NCBI RefSeq assembly: GCF_949298305.1
Contig: NZ_CASFWU010000014.1
Coordinates: forward strand, 1 to 53,208
Direction: 5' to 3'
From: an uncultured Bacteroides sp.
Lineage (GTDB): Bacteria > Bacteroidota > Bacteroidia > Bacteroidales > Bacteroidaceae
DNA length: 53,208 bases
The notes beneath the pieces are model-generated. The model saw only the letters and a program-made list of their open reading frames with translations. It was not told the DNA's origin and ran no database searches. The position numbers and the translations under genes are program-made. Every line of letters starts with the position of its first letter. Position 1 is the stretch's first letter. Positions 26,313-33,996 of this stretch are shown piece by piece.

Positions 26313-27494
26313 TCAATACACCACTTTATCTAAAATGCCATTCAGCCAAGCAATAACTATCCCATAATTGCTCATCGGAACATGTTGCCGTTTGGCAGAT
26401 TCAATGCGGCTTAGGACATGCCGACGATTAAACATGCAGCCCCCACAATGAATGACAAAATCGAAAGCCGAGAGATCGTCGGGAAAATCGGCACCAGAAA
26501 CCATGTCTATTCGCAGCCCTTCACCAATCCGTTTACGCAACAAACGTGGTATCTTGACACGTCCTATATCCTCTGATAAGGGAGCATGAGTACAAGCTTC
26601 GGCAATCAAGACATGAGACTGCTCCGTCAATCGTTCTATGGCAGAGGCACTCTCCACATAATAACCAATATCCCCTTTCTGGCGGGCAAACAGTACAGAA
26701 AAGGAAGTAAGCAGACTCTCGGCAGGTTTCTGTGAATAAACATCATGAAAGACCTGAGAATCAGTCACAATCAGGCGAGGAGGTTTCACTAATAGACGAA
26801 GAGTTGAAGCGAACTGATTTGTAGTACAACACATCACCGAGCAATGCCCGTCAAGCAACTCACGCAAAGTCTGCACCTGAGGTAAAATCAAACGTCCTTT
26901 TGGAGCCTGGATATCTTGAGGCATCACAAGCAATACCAAATCACCTTCAGCGACCAAATGAGACACGATAGTTGGCTGCATCACATCTGCCGCCAGTCTT
27001 ACCAATTCCTGAAGTACGCAATCAATCCCTTCCCCACTGACAGCACTTACTACAAATGGGCTCTTGCCACAAGCACACCTCACACGCTCCACTGCCTCCT
27101 GAGGTTGGTTGAGCAAATCAGCCTTATTGAGCACAATGATAACAGGTATGTTTTTCTCCTGAAAAATCTTCAGCCAATGTAACTCAACCACAAGCTCAGT
27201 ATCTGTACATACAAGGATTGCTACATCAGTCTTATCTACCGTTTTCAGAGTCTTATCCATGCGCAAAGCTCCCAATTCTCCTTCATCATCAAATCCGGCA
27301 GTATCAATGAAAACACAAGGTCCCACACCATGCAACTCCATCGACTGATAAACAGGATCGGTAGTAGAGCCGGGTATGCCAGACACAAGTGCAGCCTGCT
27401 GGCCGGTCAAAGCATTAAGCAACGAAGACTTACCGCTATTTCGCTTTCCATAAATAGCAATATGCAAACGATTGGAACGTGGAGTATTATTCAT
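26313..27494 (-). CDS. hydF: [FeFe]-hydrogenase maturation GTPase HydF
   Basis: Scaffold GTPase on which the [2Fe] subcluster is assembled before transfer to the hydrogenase. 393 residues. GTPase motifs: P-loop GKRNSGKS (16-23), DTAGFDD and NKADLL. The C-terminal cluster-binding pattern CxH...HCxxC is complete: Cys301-x-His303 and His349-Cys350-x-x-Cys353. It is the last gene of the hydrogenase locus, 98 nt after hydG. Confidence 0.96.
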   Translation of the reverse strand: MNNTPRSNRLHIAIYGKRNSGKSSLLNALTGQQAALVSGIPGSTTDPVYQSMELHGVGPCVFIDTAGFDDEGELGALRMDKTLKTVDKTDVAILVCTDTELVVELHWLKIFQEKNIPVIIVLNKADLLNQPQEAVERVRCACGKSPFVVSAVSGEGIDCVLQELVRLAADVMQPTIVSHLVAEGDLVLLVMPQDIQAPKGRLILPQVQTLRELLDGHCSVMCCTTNQFASTLRLLVKPPRLIVTDSQVFHDVYSQKPAESLLTSFSVLFARQKGDIGYYVESASAIERLTEQSHVLIAEACTHAPLSEDIGRVKIPRLLRKRIGEGLRIDMVSGADFPDDLSAFDFVIHCGGCMFNRRHVLSRIESAKRQHVPMSNYGIVIAWLNGILDKVVY

Positions 27495-27592
27495 TCTAAA
27501 ATCAATATCGGGAATAAAGAGGAGAAAGTTTTATATCTACAAAACCACCAATCACACAAAAACAATCCTCTCCCCTCAACTAAAAAATATAA

Positions 27593-29011
27593 TCAAAATC
27601 TGAAATCGCGTTCACCTTCTGTAATCCTTTTCAAATATTCGGACGTACGGTTTCGTATCGGCTCACTAGGCACGTGCTGCAACTCCCGCTCTATCATCTG
27701 CTTGCCCAGTTCGCGGGTCTCCGGAGAGGCATAATCCTGAAGATATTCCTGCAAGGTAATCAGGGCATTGGGCGAGCAACAGTTGGCAATCTGCCCCGAT
27801 TTGAGCAATGACATGAAACGGTCGCCCGTACGTCCAGCGCGGTAACAGGCCGTACAGAAACTGGGAATGTAGCCCAAGCGCAACAGCCAATTCACCACCT
27901 CGTCCAATGTGCGCGTATCGCTCACATCAAACTGCGCCGAGTTATTCTCAGGCACTTCGGGCGTGACATAGCCACCGACACTGGTCCGCGAACCACCACT
28001 AATCTGCGAAACGCCCAATTCAAGAACCTGCGCACGGGAACTTTGTGACTCTCGGGTAGATACTATCATACCCGTATAAGGCACACTGACACGGATAACC
28101 GCTACAATTTTACGGAATATTTCATCGGATATAGCATTTTCAAAAGTAGATGCATCAATGTCATCAGCCGAACAGATGCGGGGCACACTGATAGTATGCG
28201 GTCCCACACCGAACGCAGCCTCCAGATGCTCGGCATGCATCAGCAGGCCTACGAAATCATAACGATAGGTATTCAAACCAAACAAGACTCCCAAGCCCAC
28301 ATCATCAATGCCGCCCTGCATAGCCCTGTCCATAGCCTCCGTATGATAGGCATAGTTACTCTTGGGTCCGCGCGGATGGAGCTTCTCGTAGTTCTCCTTG
28401 TGATAAGTTTCCTGAAAAAGAATGTAGGTGCCAATACCGGCCTCTTTCAGGCGACGGTAATCCTCCACTGTGGTAGCAGCAATGTTGACGTTTACCCGCC
28501 GGATTGCCCCGTTCTTGTGACGGATACTATAAATAGTCTGTATAGACTCTAAAATATACTCCAGGGGATTGTGCAACGGATCTTCGCCGGCTTCCAGTGC
28601 CAAGCGTTTATGTCCCATGTCCTGCAGGGCAATAACCTCACGGCGTATCTCATCCTGTGTCAGTTTCTTACGGGTGATAGTCTTATTTTTTAAATGGTAG
28701 GGGCAATAAACACATCCATTCACACAATAATTGGACAGATAGAGGGGAGCAAACATCACAATGCGGTTGCCGTAGAACCGTTGTTTGATGTCCTTGGCCA
28801 GGGAGAAAATTTCTTCCAACAAATCGGGCTGCTCGCACTCCAGCAGTACGGCAGCCTCGCGGTGGCTAAGTCCTTTGCAGGCACGTGCCTTTTCTATCAG
28901 CAACCGAATCAGTGCCGTATCGTTCTTGTGGGCCTCTGCATAAGACAAGGTATCCAGTATTTCTTCGTGACAGATGAATTCTCCGGCCAAAGATGATTTT
29001 ACGTTGTACAT
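27593..29011 (-). CDS. hydG: [FeFe]-hydrogenase maturase HydG (radical SAM tyrosine lyase)
   Basis: Radical SAM enzyme that cleaves tyrosine to make the CO and CN ligands of the H-cluster. 472 residues. The radical SAM cluster motif CVNGCVYC gives Cys96, Cys100 and Cys103. The HydG-specific auxiliary cluster motif CX2CX22C is intact at Cys386, Cys389 and Cys412, which separates it from ThiH, which lacks it. It stands between hydE and hydF; 353 nt carrying a dispersed repeat separate it from hydE. Confidence 0.97.
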   Translation of the reverse strand: MYNVKSSLAGEFICHEEILDTLSYAEAHKNDTALIRLLIEKARACKGLSHREAAVLLECEQPDLLEEIFSLAKDIKQRFYGNRIVMFAPLYLSNYCVNGCVYCPYHLKNKTITRKKLTQDEIRREVIALQDMGHKRLALEAGEDPLHNPLEYILESIQTIYSIRHKNGAIRRVNVNIAATTVEDYRRLKEAGIGTYILFQETYHKENYEKLHPRGPKSNYAYHTEAMDRAMQGGIDDVGLGVLFGLNTYRYDFVGLLMHAEHLEAAFGVGPHTISVPRICSADDIDASTFENAISDEIFRKIVAVIRVSVPYTGMIVSTRESQSSRAQVLELGVSQISGGSRTSVGGYVTPEVPENNSAQFDVSDTRTLDEVVNWLLRLGYIPSFCTACYRAGRTGDRFMSLLKSGQIANCCSPNALITLQEYLQDYASPETRELGKQMIERELQHVPSEPIRNRTSEYLKRITEGERDFRF

Positions 29012-29364
29012 AAGTGGTTTTAATTTAAGTTTCGCAAGTTTATTAACGGGTTGTAGTCAAGAAGTTAAGCCAACACCTTTTATGAATGGTAAATGGTTAA
29101 TGGTTAATGATAAATGATAAATGGTAAATGGTAAGTGATGAATAAATTCTTCATTCTTCATTCCTCATTCTTCATTTCTCCGTTTTTTCATTATCTTGTC
29201 TATTGACTTTAACTTCTAAGCCCACCCTGGTGAGACCTCTCCCCCTTCGGGGTGAGTTGGAGGGGGCTTCCTTCTAACTCCTCTAACTCCTGCAAGTTTA
29301 TGATTTTATAAGTTGAAAAGTCGGTCAGCTGCAAGAATAAACACCTCAGTCTCCCGACTCCCCA
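29012..29364. other. hydE-hydG intergenic gap filled by a repeat element
   Basis: Unusually long for a gap inside an operon of same-strand genes. Most of it (about 29027-29300) is a MITE-like element; the remaining 60 nt before the hydE stop shows no recognisable feature. Confidence 0.65.
29027..29300. repeat. MITE-like dispersed repeat, copy 2, inside the hydrogenase operon
   Basis: Begins AAGTTTCGCAAGTT (29027-29040), has GTTAAGCCAACA, then a minisatellite of TAAATGGT-type units (about 29090-29133) and a CTTCATT-type tract (about 29147-29177), then the CCCACCCTGGTG and CTCCCCCTTCGGGG segment shared with copy 1, ending near TCCTGCAAGTTTA. Left and right halves are partly complementary, so the RNA could fold into a long hairpin. 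Confidence 0.7.
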
Positions 29365-30414
29365 TTATACATCTCCGAAATCTCCTCTTCCCCAATCAAT
29401 TCTATAACCGATAGACTCGAGTTGGCTTTGTAACTGAGCTATGCCTTCGGCCGATTCGGCACCCAAGCAGGCTTTGTCATCATAAAGCGCATAGTTGCTG
29501 CGAAGTGACGACGGGGAAAGATTGGGCATCACGACGTTGGCACCTGCCAAAATGCCCCGTGTACGTCCCTCGGGTGACAGGGTTGCCAAGGCTGTCGTAG
29601 ATGGTATCAATGCCAACGGGTGCATGAGGCGTAGAATGGAGAGCAGGCGGAGTGTTTGCCGCAAGTTTCCTGCCGGTTCATGAGCAAAGGGAGTGGCATG
29701 ATGCGGTAGGAAAGGACCAATACCAATCATCTGCGGACGGAAACGTTGGATGAAAAGCAAGTCATCCACCAGGTGGTTTACAGTCTGCCCCGGAGAACCG
29801 ACCATAATGCCGGTACCCGTCTGATAGCCAATGCTCTTCAAGTCATCCAGACAGCGCAGACGATTGTCGCGCGACATGCCTGGAGGATGCAGGCTACGGT
29901 AGTGAGCCGAATCATACGTTTCGTGACGCAACAGATAACGGCTGGCACCTGCCCGAAAGAAGCGCTCATAGGACTCGCGCGATTTCTCACCCAATGAAAG
30001 AGTGATGGCACAATCGGGCCAGATGGTGTGAATGGCCGACACCACTTCTTCCACAAAATCATCCGTCTGAAGCGGATCTTCCCCACCCTGCAAAACAAAT
30101 GTACGGAAACCCAGACTGTAACCAATCCGGCAACACTCCAGGATTTGCACTTTATTCAAACGGTAACGTTGTAGCCCACGATTGGCAGAACGGATGCCGC
30201 AATAGTAGCATCCATTGCGGCAATAGTTGCTGACTTCTATCAGTCCTCGCACATATACACCGTTCCCAAAATGAAGACGGGCGACCGAACGCGCCGCATT
30301 GGCCAACAAAGTTTCCAATTCGGCATCATCCGTTTCCACCAGCAGCGCCAGTCTGTCGGGCAACAAGGTACGATCACGGCGCAACTGCTCTACCCATTCT
30401 TCCCACGGCATCAT
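29365..30414 (-). CDS. hydE: [FeFe]-hydrogenase maturase HydE (radical SAM)
   Basis: Radical SAM enzyme that acts on the HydG-derived organometallic intermediate in building the H-cluster dithiolate bridge. 349 residues. The radical SAM motif CRNGCYYC gives Cys65, Cys69 and Cys72. Further family stretches: FVLQGGEDP, GTGIMVGSPGQT and MPNLSPSSLR. Its start overlaps the stop of the hydrogenase gene by 4 nt (ATGA), so the two are probably translationally coupled. Confidence 0.96.
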   Translation of the reverse strand: MMPWEEWVEQLRRDRTLLPDRLALLVETDDAELETLLANAARSVARLHFGNGVYVRGLIEVSNYCRNGCYYCGIRSANRGLQRYRLNKVQILECCRIGYSLGFRTFVLQGGEDPLQTDDFVEEVVSAIHTIWPDCAITLSLGEKSRESYERFFRAGASRYLLRHETYDSAHYRSLHPPGMSRDNRLRCLDDLKSIGYQTGTGIMVGSPGQTVNHLVDDLLFIQRFRPQMIGIGPFLPHHATPFAHEPAGNLRQTLRLLSILRLMHPLALIPSTTALATLSPEGRTRGILAGANVVMPNLSPSSLRSNYALYDDKACLGAESAEGIAQLQSQLESIGYRIDWGRGDFGDV

Positions 30415-31886
30415 TCCTCCTTATGCAAGTTCTCGTAGGTCTCGCGCCGTTTGAGCAGCTCCTGATTAAGCTGACGACGACCCGACATAAAATCGTTGTG
30501 CGCACTGGGCCCGGAGATGCAACCGCCTTCGCAGGCCATCACTTCAATAAACTTAGCTTGTACCTTACCCGTCTTGGCCGCCGCGCGCAATAAACCGATA
30601 TTCTTTTTATTGAGGTCGGACACCTGAATCATCGGTATGCTGTCAGCCTCCTTACCCAAATAGGCCTTGATGGCACCAGCCACACCACCAGCTTGTGCAA
30701 ATCCATGCGCTTCACGCACAGAAGTATAGCTGACACTATATGCAGGAGTCTCCTTCAACTCAATATGGAAGCCAGCAAACACAGAAGCCAGTTCCTCAAA
30801 AGTCATCACATAATCTACGCATTCGTCCCGACGAGCTTCCTTGCGTTTAGCAACACACGGGCCGATAAAAACAATCTTAGCATCAGGATGCTGCTTCTTG
30901 GCAATGCGAGCAGCATAATACATGGGCGAGCCTGTAGTAGATACATATTTTCTCATTTCGGGCACATGCTTCTCCACCATTTCTATGTAAGACGGACAAC
31001 AGGAAGTAGTCATGAATGCCTGTCCTTCCTCGAGTTTCTCCTTCAATTCCGCAGCCTCGTGACTCACGGTATCCATGGCTCCCTGCGCCACCTCAATGAC
31101 ATCGGCAAAGCCCACTTTCTTCAATGCGCCGTACACTTCTTCAATGGTAGAATTGAATTGTCCCAAAACAGAAGGTGCAGGAATAGCTACCACCTTGCTG
31201 CCATTGCGTATCTCGCCCAACACATCGAACACCTGCGAAATTTCAAAAATGGCACCAAAGGGGCAAGCATTCAGACACTTGCCGCAATATATGCACTTGG
31301 ACTCGTCTATGTGTTCAATATTGTCTGCATTTTTACTGATGGCTTTCACCGGACATGCCTCCTCGCAAGGCACAGGTATATAGACAATAGCATGATAAGG
31401 ACAATTTTGATGACATTTGCCGCAACTAATGCAGGTGTCGTGGTCAATCATGGCCTGCCCATTCTTCTTGAAACGGATAGCATCCTTGGGACAATTCATG
31501 TAACAGCTGCGTGCCACACATCCACGACACAGGTTGGAAACCTCGTAATTAACCTGTACACAGGAAGAGCAAGCCTCATCAATGACACAAAGAATGTTCT
31601 CCTTCAGTGCCCGTTTCTGCTCCACTACCCGACGGGCATAATCGGAAAGCGGTGTCAATTCATCCGTCTCATCCTCCATATCAAAGCCTAGAAGTGGCAG
31701 CATTTTATACTTATAAACTGCCCTTTCCTTGTGTATACAGCACCGCCCCAACGGACGTCCGCGTCGCGGGCTTAATTCAATGGGCAGACGGTCTATTTCA
31801 CCTACCAGCTCATTCTGGTTCCACAAGTCAACAAGTTTCGCCAACAATTTGTGGCGCACAATCATTACGTTATTGGTAAAAGCCAT
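30411..31886 (-). CDS. Monomeric [FeFe] hydrogenase, group B-like, ferredoxin-dependent
   Basis: Makes (or oxidises) H2 with electrons from ferredoxin. 491 residues. An N-terminal region of about 95 residues is followed by cysteine motifs for several [4Fe-4S] clusters: CRGCVARSCYMNCP (120-133), CISCGKCHQNCP (152-163), PCEEACP (173-179) and CIYCGKCLNACP (198-209). The H-domain has all three signatures: TSCCPSY (Cys296 for proton transfer, Cys297), IGPCVAKRKEA (Cys344) and ACEGGCISGP (Cys452, Cys456). PCVAK instead of MPCTAK and the extra N-terminal region point to group B rather than classic group A. No NADH-binding partner subunits are adjacent. Confidence 0.93.
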   Translation of the reverse strand: MAFTNNVMIVRHKLLAKLVDLWNQNELVGEIDRLPIELSPRRGRPLGRCCIHKERAVYKYKMLPLLGFDMEDETDELTPLSDYARRVVEQKRALKENILCVIDEACSSCVQVNYEVSNLCRGCVARSCYMNCPKDAIRFKKNGQAMIDHDTCISCGKCHQNCPYHAIVYIPVPCEEACPVKAISKNADNIEHIDESKCIYCGKCLNACPFGAIFEISQVFDVLGEIRNGSKVVAIPAPSVLGQFNSTIEEVYGALKKVGFADVIEVAQGAMDTVSHEAAELKEKLEEGQAFMTTSCCPSYIEMVEKHVPEMRKYVSTTGSPMYYAARIAKKQHPDAKIVFIGPCVAKRKEARRDECVDYVMTFEELASVFAGFHIELKETPAYSVSYTSVREAHGFAQAGGVAGAIKAYLGKEADSIPMIQVSDLNKKNIGLLRAAAKTGKVQAKFIEVMACEGGCISGPSAHNDFMSGRRQLNQELLKRRETYENLHKEE

Positions 31887-31901
31887 AAATTATAGTTAGT
31901 T

Positions 31902-31921
31902 AAGTTTCGTTCACGAAACAT
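31902..31921 (-). other. 20-nt hairpin in the hydrogenase operon leader, like the MITE terminus
   Basis: Arms GTTTCGT / ACGAAAC (31904-31910 with 31913-31919), flanked by AA and AT; the whole reads AAGTTTCGTTCACGAAACAT. It resembles the terminal hairpin of the dispersed repeat (AAGTTTCGCA / TGCGAAACTT). It lies between the promoter and the start codon, so it would be in the mRNA leader. Confidence 0.6.
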
Positions 31922-31942
31922 GAATTAGTTAGAATCAGTGCA

Positions 31943-31974
31943 CAAAGATAACGAATACGGATTTTTTAACCAAA
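31943..31974 (-). promoter_or_regulatory. Promoter of the hydrogenase operon
   Basis: On the minus strand -33 TTTG (31974-31971), 20-nt spacer, -7 TATCTTTG (31950-31943). Near-perfect Bacteroides promoter; leader of about 50 nt. Confidence 0.8.
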
Positions 31975-32116
31975 AGAAAAAAAGGAAATAAAAAGCAGGA
32001 ACAATCCCGTCATGTTACTTAACAGGGTCATTCGATTATCTTCTTTTGTCCTCTATCCTTGTCTTCACACCCATGGAAAGCATACTGAAAATTCTATGAA
32101 CCGCAGCACATCTGCA

Positions 32117-33994
32117 TCAGAGTGGTTTCTTCAGCAAAACGAACTTGCTTTTATATTGTTCAGTCACATGTTTCCAAAAACGAAGAAAATCTGCATACAC
32201 ATCCGAAGGATAAAAGCCTTTGTGAACAACCAATCGATGAATCACTCTCAATTCATTATGCTCAGCACTGACTTGTGAAGAGAATTCGCCAAACTGACTA
32301 CTAAGTGACGTAGATGAAGGAACAAATTCCATCTCATATTCATCAGGGAAAGAGATATACAAGGTATCTGCATCCATATACCCTTGTTCAACATAAATGG
32401 GCTGAGTCCGTTCATGACGAAGCGAGAAATCCGGTACATCCCTGAACACGTTGACTGGTACAAACAAACGATTACCCGTCTTACTACCATACTTTCCCAC
32501 ATTCAATTCGTAAGTAAGCTTCAAAGACGGAAATGCCTTTTTCTGTTCTTCCACATGCCAATCCGTAACCTGAACCCGCGAAAGCCCCACTCGTGAACGT
32601 ATCAACTGTTCCTGTCGGTCAGGATTCATCGAAGCAATTGCGGCATTCTCTTCATACTGCCCTAACCAGGCTCCTTCGCGCACCCGAATAACAGCATCGC
32701 CCGCTGGAAGTATCCGGATTTTCGCACAAACAATCTGTCTGTTTAAAGAATCGGGATAATCGGGGATTCTACACAACCGCCCACCAGACGATTCAACCAA
32801 CAAGGCATCATGTCCGGCTATGGAACGATGAACATATCCAAAGGGCAATTGAGGATTTGTACACTCCAACCACAAGGTATCGTTGGGAAGAGGTACCTGC
32901 AAAACGACATGATTCATCTGATTGGCACTGGAAAAATCAGGAATCAATCTGGCTCTTTCTGTACTGACAACTGCATAGGTGGACGGAATGCCCAATTCTT
33001 TCAACATGGCACGCATGTAGTTCGTCAGGCCTTTACAATCACCAAAACCCAACTGAGAGACCTCGGCAGCTGCTGCAGGTTGCAAACCACCTATTCCCAA
33101 CTGGATACTGACATAGCGAGTTGTAGCAGCCAGGAAATCGTAAACGGCTTTCACTTTCTCCCGTTCCGTATTACAGCCTGACACTAATTCATGTAAACGC
33201 TGTTTCACGGATTCGTCCAACACATCACGGTCAGTCTGCAACTGGTACAACCATAATCCGTAGTTCCTCCATGTGTCCAAGTTTCCTTTCACCTTGTCAA
33301 ATTCAAAAGCCGAAGGGGCAAAATAGACCATCGGCAACAAATCGCTCCAAGAAGGGGACAAAGGTTCCTTATTCAAAGGCGGCAAATCAGTCGCAATGAC
33401 CTGAATCTGCTGCTTCCCATCCGCTGTCACTTCATCCCGTATATCCACATTTCTGTTATCCAAATTCTTAGCATAATATCTGCACGATTGGCTCACAGGA
33501 AGCTTTATTGAGTAGAAAGCCTTTTTGACCAACTGGTTAAAAGAAGTCTGAGGCATAAATGTGGGAAAACCGATGACTCCATTACGGCACTTCTCTTCCC
33601 ACTCATATTTGACTGTATAGGGAAAGGAAGGATAATTGCAAATAAAATAATACCGATAATCATCAGTCAAGAGCGATGAGGAATACTCAGAAACCTGCAA
33701 ATCCGATTTTCGGATTTTCCTTACCCGATTACCTTTTAAATCTAAAATTTCGCCCGAAAAATTATTCAAAGAAACATATTTGTCACAAAAACATACGAAT
33801 GCCGCATCCTGCTCACCCATACGGTCGAACACCGTGATAATCAATGAATTTTTCGAAACATATTGCGTCGCAGAGGTACATTCCACCTCAGTCCGGGCTT
33901 CAAGCACCATCGAATGCAGGTTCCCTTGAGCCGAAAGGTTGAACAATCCGCCCCAACCAATACAACAAACGTATGCAAAAACAATCCAGCGCAT
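32117..33994 (-). CDS. Secreted DUF3857/transglutaminase-like protein, catalytic residues mostly present
   Basis: 625 residues with a signal peptide (MRWIVFAYVCCIGWGGLFNLSAQ). An N-terminal DUF3857 domain (about 30-220) is followed by a transglutaminase-like core: GFGDCKGLTNYM supplies the nucleophile Cys near 320 and NQMNHVVL the His near 362, while the third position reads LWLECT, so Glu replaces the usual Asp. A C-terminal DUF3858-like beta region follows. Such proteins are common in Bacteroidota envelopes; substrate unknown. It is the second gene of a pair, 2 nt after the upstream paralogue. Confidence 0.82.
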   Translation of the reverse strand: MRWIVFAYVCCIGWGGLFNLSAQGNLHSMVLEARTEVECTSATQYVSKNSLIITVFDRMGEQDAAFVCFCDKYVSLNNFSGEILDLKGNRVRKIRKSDLQVSEYSSSLLTDDYRYYFICNYPSFPYTVKYEWEEKCRNGVIGFPTFMPQTSFNQLVKKAFYSIKLPVSQSCRYYAKNLDNRNVDIRDEVTADGKQQIQVIATDLPPLNKEPLSPSWSDLLPMVYFAPSAFEFDKVKGNLDTWRNYGLWLYQLQTDRDVLDESVKQRLHELVSGCNTEREKVKAVYDFLAATTRYVSIQLGIGGLQPAAAAEVSQLGFGDCKGLTNYMRAMLKELGIPSTYAVVSTERARLIPDFSSANQMNHVVLQVPLPNDTLWLECTNPQLPFGYVHRSIAGHDALLVESSGGRLCRIPDYPDSLNRQIVCAKIRILPAGDAVIRVREGAWLGQYEENAAIASMNPDRQEQLIRSRVGLSRVQVTDWHVEEQKKAFPSLKLTYELNVGKYGSKTGNRLFVPVNVFRDVPDFSLRHERTQPIYVEQGYMDADTLYISFPDEYEMEFVPSSTSLSSQFGEFSSQVSAEHNELRVIHRLVVHKGFYPSDVYADFLRFWKHVTEQYKSKFVLLKKPL

Positions 33995-33996
33995 CT

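Noticed and set aside
29090..29180. Origin-like or iteron-like AT-rich repeats in the hyd operon
   Set aside because: The TAAATGGT and CTTCATT tracts are part of the dispersed element and recur in copy 4; there is no replication gene nearby.
26313..31886. A bifurcating NADH-ferredoxin hydrogenase
   Set aside because: No HydB/HydC-like NADH-binding or thioredoxin-like subunit genes are adjacent; the hydrogenase is monomeric.
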